Assembly: GCF_030063185.1 (NCBI RefSeq)
Contig: NZ_JASISP010000006.1
Span: forward strand, 1-64,000
Direction: 5' to 3'
DNA length: 64,000 nt
Origin: Arthrobacter sp. H35-D1
GTDB lineage: Bacteria; Actinomycetota; Actinomycetes; Actinomycetales; Micrococcaceae
A model generated the notes under the pieces. That model saw nothing but the letters and a program-made list of their open reading frames with translations, made no database searches and had not been told where the DNA came from. This document shows, piece by piece, positions 8,794 through 18,105 of this stretch; position 1 is the stretch's first letter, and each line of letters begins with the position of its first letter. The position numbers and the translations under genes are program-made.

Positions 8794-10563
8794 ATGGCAC
8801 GAACCGGTCCGACGTCCACAGCACGCAGAACTCTTCTGTGGCTCGCGGCGATCATCATTGCATGCACCTTGGCAGTAGCTGGCGGCGTTCTCGCCGGGGC
8901 CGCCTCATGGGAGCCAAAACTGGGTCTGGACCTTGAGGGCGGCACCCAGATGATTCTGGCGCCAACAATTGAAGGTGCCGGTTCCATCACCGGCGAACAA
9001 CTGGACCAGGCCGTGTCGATCATTCGTCAACGTGTTGACGGTTCCGGTGTTTCCGAATCGCAAATTTCCACCGAGGGCGGGCGCAACGTTGTCGTCAGCC
9101 TGCCCGGCAAGCCCACCGACCAGCAGCGCGAACTCATCAAGGCCTCGGCCAACATGAATTTCCGTCCCGTCATCGCCGCCACCCAGGGCCCTGCCGGTGC
9201 CGTTCCGGAAGCGGAGCGCACCCCCAAAGACAAACTGCCGGTGCCCACGGCAAAGCCGCTCAACGCCAGCGATCCGAACTGGGTGGACGCTGCCGTCATG
9301 AAGGACTTCGAGGCCGTCAGTTGCATCCCGCCGCTGACCGATCGTCCCACCACCTCGGACCCGACCAAGCCGCTGGTCAGCTGCCAGCCCGACAGCGGTG
9401 TGAAGTACATCCTCGGGCCGGTGGAAATCCCCGGCAAATGGATCAGTACAGCCAGCTATGGGCTGCAGCCCGGTGCCCAGGGTGCCACCACCAACGAGTG
9501 GTCGGTGCAGCTGACCTTGACCAAGCCGGAGGGCGCCCAAGCCTTCAAGGACGTCACCCAGCGCTTGCACACCAAATACTTGGCGGACCCCAACGACCCG
9601 CAGTCCCGCTTTGCCATTGTGCTTGACGACAGTGTCATCTCGGCTCCGGCCTCCTTGGCTGCCATCACCGATGGCCAGTCCTCCATCACCGGCAACTTCA
9701 CCGAAGCCAGCGCAAAGTCCCTGGCGGACCAGCTAAAGTTCGGTTCCTTGCCCATCAGCTTTGAAATCCAAAGCGAAATCCAGATCTCCGCAACCCTCGG
9801 ACTGCAGCAATTGGAAATGGGCGTGCTGGCTGGCTTGATCGGTCTTGGACTGGTTGTCATCTACTCACTTTTCCAGTACCGCGCGCTGGGGTTTGTCACC
9901 ATCTTCTCCCTGGTGATCGCCGGCATCCTGACCTACCTTGCCATTATTTTGCTGGGCTGGGCTGAAAACTACCGGCTCTCGCTGGCCGGTGTGGCAGGCA
10001 TAATTGTGGCCATCGGGCAGACCGCCGACTCGTTCATTGTGTACTTTGAACGTGTCAGGGACGAGTTGCGCGACGGCCGCGGACTGGTTGCCGCGGTCGA
10101 AAATGGCTGGGACCGGGCCAAGCGAACCATCTTGGCGTCAAAGGCCGTCAATATCCTGGCGTCGCTGGTGCTCTACTTTGTCTCCGTGGGCAGCGTGAAG
10201 GGTTTTGCCTTCACGCTGGGCCTGACGGCAGTAGCCGACCTCATCGTAGTCTTCATGTTCACGCACCCGACGCTGCAACTGCTGGCACGGACCAAGTTCT
10301 TCGGTGAAGGCCACGCGTTCTCCGGCCTCGACCCCGTCCAGCTCGGAGCCGTACCGCTGTACCGCGGTGCTGGTCGTTTCCGCACCCCCGAAGAGTCGAT
10401 GGAGGTGGCCAAGGGCAAGAACGCCCGGGCCGCCGGTGAAGCCGGGCGCCGGCAAACGATCGCCGAACGCCGATTGGCGGCGAAGGAACATGAAATGGCC
10501 GGCAGCAGCGGCGCTGGGGCCGCCAAATCAACCCCAAGTGACGACTCTAAGGAGAGCAAGTAA
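8794..10563 (+). CDS. secD: Protein translocase subunit SecD
   Basis: 589 aa. Membrane helix near residues 12-32, the diagnostic LGLDLEGGTQM, a large external domain (to about 340, with an actinobacterial insertion rich in Pro/Ala) and five further helices between about 345 and 520, including GVAGIIVAIGQTADSFIVYFERVRDE. The cytoplasmic tail is long and charged. SecDF uses the proton gradient to help pull proteins out of the Sec channel. The TAA overlaps the secF ATG by 1 nt, so the two are translationally coupled. Confidence 0.96.
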   Translation: MARTGPTSTARRTLLWLAAIIIACTLAVAGGVLAGAASWEPKLGLDLEGGTQMILAPTIEGAGSITGEQLDQAVSIIRQRVDGSGVSESQISTEGGRNVVVSLPGKPTDQQRELIKASANMNFRPVIAATQGPAGAVPEAERTPKDKLPVPTAKPLNASDPNWVDAAVMKDFEAVSCIPPLTDRPTTSDPTKPLVSCQPDSGVKYILGPVEIPGKWISTASYGLQPGAQGATTNEWSVQLTLTKPEGAQAFKDVTQRLHTKYLADPNDPQSRFAIVLDDSVISAPASLAAITDGQSSITGNFTEASAKSLADQLKFGSLPISFEIQSEIQISATLGLQQLEMGVLAGLIGLGLVVIYSLFQYRALGFVTIFSLVIAGILTYLAIILLGWAENYRLSLAGVAGIIVAIGQTADSFIVYFERVRDELRDGRGLVAAVENGWDRAKRTILASKAVNILASLVLYFVSVGSVKGFAFTLGLTAVADLIVVFMFTHPTLQLLARTKFFGEGHAFSGLDPVQLGAVPLYRGAGRFRTPEESMEVAKGKNARAAGEAGRRQTIAERRLAAKEHEMAGSSGAGAAKSTPSDDSKESK

Positions 10564-11567
10564 TGAAGAGTTTCGCCACTTTTGGAAATGAGCTTTACAC
10601 CGGCGAGCGGTCCTACGAGTTCATCGGGAAACGCAAGCTCTGGTTCTCGATCGCCGGCATTGCCGTTCTGCTTTCCATCTTGGTTCCCTTGCTGGGCGGA
10701 GGATTCAACTTTGGCATTGAATTCCGCGGCGGCTCGCAGTTCACCATTTCCCAGGTGAAGCAAACGGACGTCACCATCGGAGAACAGGCAGTCTCGGCTG
10801 CGGTTCCTGGAACGGTAGCCGTTGTCACCAACATTGCCGGGGATACCATGCAGGTGCAGACCGACAGGCTGAGCGACGATCAGACCCTGAAAGTCAAGGA
10901 CGGTCTCAAGTCCGCCTACGGAGTCACGGAGGAGCAAATCACCTCCACCTTTGTGGGCCCCACGTGGGGGCAGGATGTGTCCCGCCAAGCGATCATTGGT
11001 TTCTTCGTGTTCGTGCTTTTGGCCACGATCCTGATGGCCTTGTACTTCCGTACTTGGCGCATGTCCGCTGCCGCCATGGTGGGACTGTTCGTCGTCATGG
11101 TGGTGACAGCGGGAGTGTACGGAGCCTCCAACTTCGAGGTCACGCCGTCGGCCATCATCGGCTTCCTGACCATTCTGAGTTACGCCCTGTATGACACGGT
11201 GGTGGTCTTTGACAAGATCAGGGAAAATACTGCGGATATCGGCAAATCCACCAGGCGCACCTTCTCCGAGGAAGTGAACCTGGCCGTCAACCAGACGCTT
11301 GTGCGCTCCATCAACACCACGGTGGTGGCGGTGCTTCCCGTGGCGTCCATCTTGTTCATCGGCGCCATGCTGCTCGGTGCAGGTACGTTGCGCGACCTGT
11401 CGCTGGCCTTGTTTATCGGCGTTATCGTCAGCACCTTCTCCACGATCTTTGTGGCCGCGCCGATGTACGCCATGCTGCGCGAGCGCGAACCTGAGCTTGT
11501 CAAGCAGGCCAAGGCGGTCCGGCAGCGCCGCGCCGCTGAAAGTGCTGCAACTGTCGAGGTGGGCTAG
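10563..11567 (+). CDS. secF: Protein translocase subunit SecF
   Basis: 334 aa. Helix at about 25-45, then FNFGIEFRGGSQFTI (SecF signature), an external domain, and five helices with YALYDTVVVFDKIREN and NQTLVRSINTTVVAVLPV, the family's conserved membrane motifs. It is the partner of SecD, encoded with a 1-nt overlap. A clear terminator follows at 11613. Confidence 0.96.
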   Translation: MKSFATFGNELYTGERSYEFIGKRKLWFSIAGIAVLLSILVPLLGGGFNFGIEFRGGSQFTISQVKQTDVTIGEQAVSAAVPGTVAVVTNIAGDTMQVQTDRLSDDQTLKVKDGLKSAYGVTEEQITSTFVGPTWGQDVSRQAIIGFFVFVLLATILMALYFRTWRMSAAAMVGLFVVMVVTAGVYGASNFEVTPSAIIGFLTILSYALYDTVVVFDKIRENTADIGKSTRRTFSEEVNLAVNQTLVRSINTTVVAVLPVASILFIGAMLLGAGTLRDLSLALFIGVIVSTFSTIFVAAPMYAMLREREPELVKQAKAVRQRRAAESAATVEVG

Positions 11568-11612
11568 CAGCACTGCCCGTCGGACAAGGGACAACACACG
11601 GGCAAACAGAGG

Positions 11613-11652
11613 GCCGGGTTGGGATGCGATGCATGCCAACCCGGCTTTTTGG
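11613..11652 (+). terminator. Intrinsic terminator after secF
   Basis: GCCGGGTTGG and CCAACCCGGC form a perfect 10-bp stem around a 13-nt loop, followed at once by TTTTT. It ends the yajC-secD-secF unit and separates it from relA. Confidence 0.9.
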
Positions 11653-11740
11653 TCCGAATTGCCAGCTGTGCACCTTAGACTTGATTAAATGCCCCGTTGT
11701 GGTGGCGGGTGTCAGGTGAGTGCATGAGGGAGGTTGTGCG

Positions 11741-14134
11741 TTGAACGAGGAATCGCCCCTGCACGAAACATTGACGGAGAACGGCAGTGCACAGGGAAGC
11801 GGCAGTGCAACCGACAACGGCGAAGTCCGTCCCCAGCAGGACTTGTCCCGGCAGGATTCGCCCCAGCAGGATTTGTCCCGGCCCACTTTTCCCGGCCGTC
11901 GTGAACGGACCCGGTCCCGGCTTGCCCGGCTCACCGGATGGTCCACGGAAAGCTATTCACCCATCTTGGAACCGATGCTGCGCATTGTCCGCGCCAGAAA
12001 CCCCAAGGAAGATTTTGACCTGATCCAACGCGCCTTCACCGTGGCGGAGAAATATCACGAGGGCCAAAAGCGCAAGAGCGGGGACCCTTACATCACCCAC
12101 CCCGTGGCCGTGGCCACGATCCTGGCGGAGATGGGAATGACAGGCAGCACGCTTGCGGCTGCGCTGTTGCACGACACCGTGGAGGACACTCCGTACACGT
12201 TGGCTGAGCTTGAACGGGAGTTCGGCTCGGAAATCATGATGCTCGTTGACGGCGTGACGAAGTTGGACAAGGTGGAATTTGGTGCCGCCGCCCAGGCCGA
12301 GACTGTGCGGAAAATGGTCATCGCCATGGCCAAGGACATCCGTGTCCTTGTCATCAAGCTTGCCGACAGGCTGCACAACGCGCGCACGTGGCGGTTCGTC
12401 TCCGCCGCGTCCTCCGGCAAGAAGGCCAGGGAAACCCTTGACATCTTCGCACCGCTGGCGCACCGGCTGGGCATGAACGCCATGAAGTGGGAATTGGAGG
12501 AGCTTTCCTTTGCGGCACTGTACCCCAAGGTGTACGAAGAAATAGTGCGGATGGTCCAGGACCGTTCCCCTGAACGCGAGAAGCAGCTGAGCATCATTCG
12601 GCGCGAAATCGTGGAGATGCTGCGGGTCTCCAAATTGAAGGCCGAGGTGACCGGCCGACCCAAGCACTACTACTCCATTTACCAAAAAATGGTGGTCCGC
12701 AACAAAGACTTTGATGACATCAACGACCTCATCGGTGTCCGTGTCCTGGTGGATACCGTGGGTGATTGCTATGCGGCGCTCGGGCAAATCCACGCGTTGT
12801 GGAGTCCCTTGGTGGGGCGTTTCAAGGACTACATTGCGTTGCCCAAGTACAACATGTACCAGTCCCTGCACACCACGGTGGTGGGCCCCGGCGGCAAACT
12901 GGTGGAGATCCAAATCCGCACCCTGGAGATGCATCAGCGGGCGGAATACGGTGTGGCGGCACATTGGAAGTACAAAACGGGGAACAAGGCCCCCGTCACC
13001 GGCCAGGATGACCTGAACTGGCTGCGCACGCTGGTTGACTGGCAGCAGGAGACAAGCGACTCGAATGAGTTCTTGGAGTCCCTGCGCTATGAAATGAACA
13101 CCAAGGAAGTGTACGTCTACACGCCCAAGGGCAAAGTCATCGCCCTGCCGGAGGGTGCCACTCCGGTCGATTTTGCGTATTCGGTGCACACGGAGGTCGG
13201 CAACCGCACCATCGGGGCGCGTGTCAACGGCAAATTGGTGCCTTTGAACAGTGAACTCGCCCACGGGGACACAGTGGAAATTTTCACCAACAAGGCCGAA
13301 GGTGCCGGGCCCAGCCAGGACTGGCAGAATTTCGTCAAGAGTGCGCGGGCCAGGAACAAGATCCGGCAGTGGTTTACGAAGGAACGCCGCGACGAGTCCA
13401 TTGAAAAGGGCAAGGACCTGCTGACCAAGGCTCTGCGCAAGCAGAACCTGCCGCTGCAAAAGATGATGACCCACGATGCGTTGCTGTCCGTGGCGGAGCA
13501 CTTCCACTACAACGACATTTCAGGCCTCTATGCCGCCGTCGGAGATGGGCACTCCTCCGCCCAGTCCGTGGTGGAGCGCCTCCGGGACGAGCTGGGCGTC
13601 AATGAAGGCATTGAAGCGGTGCCGGCACCGGCTCCCGCCACGCACCAGCCCAAGAGCCGTTCGCGTATTTCAGACTCGGGCGTCATTGTCCACGGCGTGG
13701 GAGATGTGCTGGTGAAGCTGGCCAGGTGCTGCACACCGGTGCCGCCGGATCCCATCTCCGGTTTTGTGACGAAGGGGTCGGGCATTTCCGTGCACCGCCA
13801 GGACTGCCCCAACCTGCTGCACATGAAGAACGAACCGGACAAATTGATTGAAGTTGAATGGGCACCCACCCAGTCCGGGGTGTTCCTGGTGGAGATCCTG
13901 GTGGAAGCCCTTGATCGCAAGAGCCTGCTCTCGGACGTCACCCGCGTGCTGTCCGAAAGCCACGTTAATATCCTGGCAGCCAGCGTCACCACCTCGCGCG
14001 ACAGGGTGGCCGTGTCCAAGTTTGCCTTTGAGATGGGCGACCCGAAGTATCTTGTCCACGTGTTAAACTCCGTCCGGCGCATTGACGGCGTCTTTGACGT
14101 CTACCGCTCCACAGGTTCGCGCCGACGCGCCTGA
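11741..14134 (+). CDS. relA: Bifunctional (p)ppGpp synthetase/hydrolase RelA/SpoT (Rel)
   Basis: 797 aa from TTG 11741, which has GAGGGAGG 8 nt before it; GTG 11720 in the same frame is the alternative. Order: disordered N-terminal ~70 residues with a 30-bp DNA repeat; HD hydrolase domain (ALLHDTVEDTPYT near 140); synthetase domain (RVLVDTVGDCYAALGQIH, YIALPKYNMYQSLHTTV); TGS domain (VYVYTPKGKVIALPEGATPVDFAYSVHTEVG); conserved-cysteine region (RCCTPVPPDPISGFVTKG); C-terminal ACT. Both HD and synthetase motifs look intact, so it should make and degrade the stringent-response alarmone. It stands alone after the secF terminator. Confidence 0.95.
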   Translation: MNEESPLHETLTENGSAQGSGSATDNGEVRPQQDLSRQDSPQQDLSRPTFPGRRERTRSRLARLTGWSTESYSPILEPMLRIVRARNPKEDFDLIQRAFTVAEKYHEGQKRKSGDPYITHPVAVATILAEMGMTGSTLAAALLHDTVEDTPYTLAELEREFGSEIMMLVDGVTKLDKVEFGAAAQAETVRKMVIAMAKDIRVLVIKLADRLHNARTWRFVSAASSGKKARETLDIFAPLAHRLGMNAMKWELEELSFAALYPKVYEEIVRMVQDRSPEREKQLSIIRREIVEMLRVSKLKAEVTGRPKHYYSIYQKMVVRNKDFDDINDLIGVRVLVDTVGDCYAALGQIHALWSPLVGRFKDYIALPKYNMYQSLHTTVVGPGGKLVEIQIRTLEMHQRAEYGVAAHWKYKTGNKAPVTGQDDLNWLRTLVDWQQETSDSNEFLESLRYEMNTKEVYVYTPKGKVIALPEGATPVDFAYSVHTEVGNRTIGARVNGKLVPLNSELAHGDTVEIFTNKAEGAGPSQDWQNFVKSARARNKIRQWFTKERRDESIEKGKDLLTKALRKQNLPLQKMMTHDALLSVAEHFHYNDISGLYAAVGDGHSSAQSVVERLRDELGVNEGIEAVPAPAPATHQPKSRSRISDSGVIVHGVGDVLVKLARCCTPVPPDPISGFVTKGSGISVHRQDCPNLLHMKNEPDKLIEVEWAPTQSGVFLVEILVEALDRKSLLSDVTRVLSESHVNILAASVTTSRDRVAVSKFAFEMGDPKYLVHVLNSVRRIDGVFDVYRSTGSRRRA

Positions 14135-14156
14135 CGCATGCCTTGCCACGGGCTGG

Positions 14157-15233
14157 CTAGCAGCGGGCCAAGCGGGCCAGCCGTGCTGCCAACTCGGGGT
14201 TGTCAACGGGCATGCCGTCCATGTCCCGAAGCTGTCCTGCGGATAATTCCAGCAGTTCGACGGCGGTTCCGCCGTCCGTCGTCACCCGCCACCGGGTGCC
14301 CGGTGCTGGGTATTCACCGATGAAGTGCGCAATCGACTCGGCGACTGCGCTGTTGGGCAGCGCATCCAGCTGGTACGGTGAATTGATCTTGCGCCGCGCC
14401 CCGGGGCCTGCCGTCATTGCCAGCCTGGCCGGAATTTTGCGGTTGTCGACTTGGCCCGGATCCAGTGGCCAGTGCGTTTCCTGCCACGCGACGCAAGCGA
14501 GACCCTCCTTGCCCAGGTAGGCAACCATGTCCCTGCGTGTGTCTTCCGGCGACGGGCGGGTTTCCACAACCCACACCACGCGCAAAGGGGTGCGCAATGG
14601 CTGCGTGAGCAGAAGCGCGGCCGGCCTTGCCCGGCCGTCCGCGGCAACGAGCGAGAACTCCAACAGGGCCTGCGAAGGGCCGCCCGGCATTCCCCTGGGG
14701 GCCCGCACGGCGTGGTTGCGCCACATTAGGTCGACCGCTGCCGCGCCAAGCAGCGGGCCCTCCGAACGGGCCAGGGGTTGCCCACGCCGCGCTGCCGTCG
14801 AGGCTGGCAGCTGTGCCGGGCTCCCGTCGTCGTTGGTGATCGGTGAGAGGCCCTCGAGCTCGCGGACCCAGCGGGGGCGCAGGACCGTGGGCATCCACCA
14901 GTAGCTGAAAAAGCAGCCCACGGCACAGATGAGGACTCCGGCTCCGGCGAGAGCCGTCAACAACGACTGCCACCATGTTCCTTCGGGGGTTGGCTGCGCA
15001 CCAAAACCACCGGCGACGAGACTCACCAAGCAGGATGCCGCAAAAAACAGCAGTCCCACCCCCAGATACGCCATGGCTGCGCCCGGGTACGCCCTGAGTA
15101 TGTTCCATGGCCGCCATTGGCCGCGATAGCAGCGAATCCCCATCAGCAGGGCGGTTGCCCCGGAGAGGAGCAAAACGAGGAAGAATCCAGACAAGGTCGG
15201 TGTGTCGATGGCCGTGACTTTCTGTTGGTGCAT
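14157..15233 (-). CDS. Hypothetical membrane protein
   Basis: 358 aa, not recognised. Three likely membrane helices in the first 130 residues (about 14-33, 50-75, 90-112), then a ~230-residue soluble part with conserved-looking strands (LEFSLVAADGRARPAALLL, VVWVVETRPSPEDTRRDMVAYLG). It converges on relA, whose stop lies 22 nt away. Codon use is like the neighbours, so it is a real gene of unknown function. The exact start is uncertain; a Met a few codons later is possible. Confidence 0.75.
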   Translation of the reverse strand: MHQQKVTAIDTPTLSGFFLVLLLSGATALLMGIRCYRGQWRPWNILRAYPGAAMAYLGVGLLFFAASCLVSLVAGGFGAQPTPEGTWWQSLLTALAGAGVLICAVGCFFSYWWMPTVLRPRWVRELEGLSPITNDDGSPAQLPASTAARRGQPLARSEGPLLGAAAVDLMWRNHAVRAPRGMPGGPSQALLEFSLVAADGRARPAALLLTQPLRTPLRVVWVVETRPSPEDTRRDMVAYLGKEGLACVAWQETHWPLDPGQVDNRKIPARLAMTAGPGARRKINSPYQLDALPNSAVAESIAHFIGEYPAPGTRWRVTTDGGTAVELLELSAGQLRDMDGMPVDNPELAARLARLARC

Positions 15234-15515
15234 GTACTTGGTGCTGCCCTGGGATCGTACTGTGCAGCAAGGGTCCCAGCCCCGGTGCCCGCCGCCGATG
15301 AACAGGGCAGATTTACTGCGCGGTGGAGAACTTGACGCGGAAGCGCATCAGAAGCAGGCCGCAGCCAACAACGATACCGTGGGAGTGTGCGGTTCGCACA
15401 GTACGTGAACCACACCCATCAACCTGATGGAAGGGCGCCTCGAATGAAAAATGGAACAGCTGAAATTGACGGCAAGGATGCTATTCGTCTGTTTCCGGTG
15501 GTCGATTGACTTTTC
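15234..15515. other. Intergenic region without a clear gene
   Basis: No full gene is seen. On the minus strand, a frame ending near 15315 reads GIVVGCGLLLMRFRVKFSTAQ, which looks like the tail of a small membrane protein, but I find no start with a ribosome site for it. The sequence around 15390-15410 has a GTGCGGTTCGCAC palindrome that could be an operator or the promoter region for the minus-strand membrane protein. Confidence 0.4.
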
Positions 15516-15740
15516 ATGCCCTTCGTCGTTGTGGAGGTTGCTGCGGTTCCCCTACTTCCGTTCCTGCCCCTGGTCGTTGCAGCAGCAGCCCTCACCACTA
15601 GGCTGAGGGGTTCCCGCCGGAGAATGGTCACGCTGTGGAGTTTGGCTGCTGTGTTGACACTGAGTGTGCTGGCCCAGTTTGTGCCGAGGCTGTTCAACTT
15701 CAATTTCGTGGAAAATGGCACTGTCCATACCGTTGGTTGA
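15516..15740 (+). CDS. Possible small membrane protein
   Basis: 74 aa with two hydrophobic stretches (residues about 3-25 and 38-56) separated by a basic loop (RLRGSRRRM). It is not recognised. The ribosome site before the ATG is poor, and a minus-strand frame overlaps it, so coding status is uncertain. The alternation of hydrophobic helix, RGSRRR and hydrophobic helix makes it more plausible than the antisense frame. Confidence 0.35.
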   Translation: MPFVVVEVAAVPLLPFLPLVVAAAALTTRLRGSRRRMVTLWSLAAVLTLSVLAQFVPRLFNFNFVENGTVHTVG

Positions 15741-15754
15741 CCCGGGCCCTGCGG

Positions 15755-16372
15755 TCAATCCCCTGCAGCTTCGCTCCGGTGCAGTTGTTGGTGCGCGTCG
15801 TCGATCATGTTTTCCAGCAGTTCCTGTGCCCGGCGTTTTCCAGGCACATGCACCGCAGCCGCCAGTGCCTGACGGATCCTGCCCAGGGGGCACTGCAACA
15901 CAGCGTTGCGGCTCATCGTTGTCAGGGCGGCCCGTGCCACTGGTAGAGGTGCTGTTCTGGCCACGTCCAAGGCCGTGCGCAGCGGGCTGGTGACTGGCAC
16001 TGCGCCAAGCTCCATCACATCCAAGGGGTCGAGGTGCACTTGACGGATGATGCAGCCGCAGAACGGTGGGGCCGAGACGCTGTTGCCGTCGTTGCCGACC
16101 ACCAGTGAAAAGATGTCCGGCGGGGGAGCGCAGCCGTACACCCAGGCCGCGGACAACTGTGCCACCACTGCCCTGTGCACAAGGCAGGCGGGAATATGGT
16201 GGGAGACAGCCGCCGCCCTGAGTTCCGGTGTTTCGGGGGTAGCCGCCGGGCGGAAAGTTTGGCCAAGGACGGGGACCAGCACGCCGTCAAGTTTCATCCC
16301 GTGCAGCTCAGCGAGGGTGAAGAGCATGCCGGGGGCCAGCAGCGCTGTTGCGGAAAGCGAAACATCAGTCAT
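15755..16372 (-). CDS. AbiEi-antitoxin-like protein
   Basis: 205 aa. The middle (VHRAVVAQLSAAWVYG) and the second half (PVTSPLRTALDVARTAPL) match the pattern of actinobacterial proteins related to type IV AbiEi antitoxins: a winged-helix-like N-terminus, 'H(R/T)xAAxLYG', then 'vTsPlRTalDlaR'. No AbiEii toxin partner is beside it, and many genomes carry such orphan copies. The start at 16372 gives a compact protein; the reading frame upstream runs through the neighbouring terminator and is not used. A function in toxin neutralisation is not shown. Confidence 0.6.
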   Translation of the reverse strand: MTDVSLSATALLAPGMLFTLAELHGMKLDGVLVPVLGQTFRPAATPETPELRAAAVSHHIPACLVHRAVVAQLSAAWVYGCAPPPDIFSLVVGNDGNSVSAPPFCGCIIRQVHLDPLDVMELGAVPVTSPLRTALDVARTAPLPVARAALTTMSRNAVLQCPLGRIRQALAAAVHVPGKRRAQELLENMIDDAHQQLHRSEAAGD

Positions 16373-16406
16373 GGTTCCACCCTGCACCTTTGCCGGCCCA
16401 AGAAAA

Positions 16407-16451
16407 AGGCCCGCGGGCCGGATTGTGGACAACCCGGCCCGCGGGCCCTTT
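16407..16451 (-). terminator. Intrinsic terminator after the DUF349 gene
   Basis: On the minus strand GGGCCCGCGGGCCGGGTTG pairs with the matching CCGGCCCGCGGGCC arm, followed by TTTTTCTT. It is placed 30 nt after the DUF349 stop. Confidence 0.88.
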
Positions 16452-16479
16452 TGCAAAGCAGCTAAATGTTCGCCCGGCG

Positions 16480-17982
16480 TCAGGAGAAGTCTGCGGCAGC
16501 CTTCTCGATCTGCTCCAGCCAGAGTTCGCGGGCTTCAAGTGCTTCGGTGGCCTTGGCGACCTTGCGGGCGTCCCCGGCCTTCTGCGCCTTGGCGAGGTCG
16601 TCCTTGAGCCCGGCGATGGTTGCTTCCAGCTGGCTCAGGGCACTGCTCGTGCGGGCCTTGGCTTCCGGATCGCTGCGGCGCCAGTTGTCTTCGTCGGCCG
16701 AGCGGACTGCGTCCTCCACCTTGCGGAGGCCAGCCTCAACACGCTGCATGTCACTGCGGGGTACCTTGCCGGCTTCCTCCCAGCGGTCGCGGATGGACTC
16801 CAACGCCTTCTTTGTGGCGTTGAGGTCCTTGACCGGCAGCAGGGCCTGGGCCTCGACAATAAGGGATTCCTTGACGATCAAGTTCGCGCCAAATTCCTCA
16901 TCCAAGGCATTGTTGGCTGACTGGCGGGCAGTGAAGAACTTGTCCTGGGCGCCGCGGAAACGGGCCCACAGGGCGTCGTCGTCCTTGCGACTGGCACGGG
17001 GGGATGCCTTCCACTGGTCCATCAGGCCGCGGTATTCCCCGGCAGCCCAGCCCCACTCGGTGGAAGTCGACAACTCCTCGGCTGCCTCGATCAAGGCCTC
17101 CTTGGCGTTTTTGGCGACGGCGTTGTTGTTGTCGAGCTGGGAGAAGTAGGCGCGACGGTGGCGGTCAAACACGGTGCGGGCGCTGCGGAAGCGCTTCCAC
17201 AGGCCTTCTTCCGTGGCACGGCCCAAACGCATGCCCGACTTTTGTGCCTGCTTCCAGGACTCAAAGAGTTCGTTCATGCGGGCGCTGCTGACCTTCCACT
17301 GAACCGTGGCGGGGTCTGCGGCGGAGAGGCTTTCAGCTTCGGCGACAATGGCCTCGCGGGCAGCAAGTTCAACGGAGCGGGCGGCCTCGTGCGTGGCGCG
17401 CTCGGCAGCTGCCAGGGCCTTGATGTTTTCCTCAAGGGCAACCAAGCGGGCCAAGGCGGCGTTGACGTCGCCCACCGAGGCCTTCTCGCCCAGCTGCTCG
17501 CGCAGGTGGGCCACGCTCTTGTTCATGTCCGTGGTGGGGGCCTGGGCCTCAACCCGCTGCTCGAGCAACGTCAGCTGGGCAAGGATGTCATCAAATTTGC
17601 GGGCGAAGTACGCCAGCGCCTCATCCTTGCTGGCACCCGGGTACTGGCCCACGGGGAACTCTTCGCCGTCGAGGAGCAAGAACACATGTCCGTCGTCCTC
17701 GGCGCGGCCGAATTTGGCGGCTTCTGCCATATTGACTGGAGTGGCGGCCGCCGGGACGGGAGCTGTCGGGGCTGCCGGCACCGGTGCGGCCGGAACAGGG
17801 GCAGCTGCAGTCGGGGCCTTGGGGCGGGCCGCAAAGGCAGCAGGAGATGGTGAAGCCGGTGCGGGTGCTGGGACGGGTGGCTGTGCCGGGACAGCGCCTT
17901 CCGCCGTCGTTTCAACAGGGGCAGGGCTGGCCGGCTCCATGGTTGAGGCAAGTGTTTCGTCGGATTCTTGACTGTGTGTCAC
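16480..17982 (-). CDS. DUF349 domain-containing protein
   Basis: 500 aa from GTG 17982 (V-T-H-S-Q-E-S), as actinobacterial relatives begin; an ATG 14 codons later is possible. The first ~90 residues are low-complexity Ala/Pro (repeated VPAAP). After that, several copies of the ~70-residue helical DUF349 unit follow, recognisable by W-x5-(A/G) patterns such as LFESWKQAQKSGMRLGRATEEGLWKRFRSAR and LMDQWKASPRASRKDDDALWARFR. The function is not established; members are long coiled, RNA- or envelope-linked proteins. It ends in a strong terminator. Confidence 0.85.
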   Translation of the reverse strand: MTHSQESDETLASTMEPASPAPVETTAEGAVPAQPPVPAPAPASPSPAAFAARPKAPTAAAPVPAAPVPAAPTAPVPAAATPVNMAEAAKFGRAEDDGHVFLLLDGEEFPVGQYPGASKDEALAYFARKFDDILAQLTLLEQRVEAQAPTTDMNKSVAHLREQLGEKASVGDVNAALARLVALEENIKALAAAERATHEAARSVELAAREAIVAEAESLSAADPATVQWKVSSARMNELFESWKQAQKSGMRLGRATEEGLWKRFRSARTVFDRHRRAYFSQLDNNNAVAKNAKEALIEAAEELSTSTEWGWAAGEYRGLMDQWKASPRASRKDDDALWARFRGAQDKFFTARQSANNALDEEFGANLIVKESLIVEAQALLPVKDLNATKKALESIRDRWEEAGKVPRSDMQRVEAGLRKVEDAVRSADEDNWRRSDPEAKARTSSALSQLEATIAGLKDDLAKAQKAGDARKVAKATEALEARELWLEQIEKAAADFS

Positions 17983-18105
17983 CGCTAAAAATCTTTCGCG
18001 TCGATGGATGCTGGCAGGTGTTGCAAAGTGGATCTGGCCAGGATCGCAGTGATGCTGTTCCTTGCCGGCCACGGTGGTGGCCGGCCGGGAACGGCCTGGT
18101 GAAAT

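Noticed and set aside
11957-13507. 516-codon minus-strand frame opposite relA
   Set aside because: Mirror of relA codons; relA domains are complete on the plus strand.
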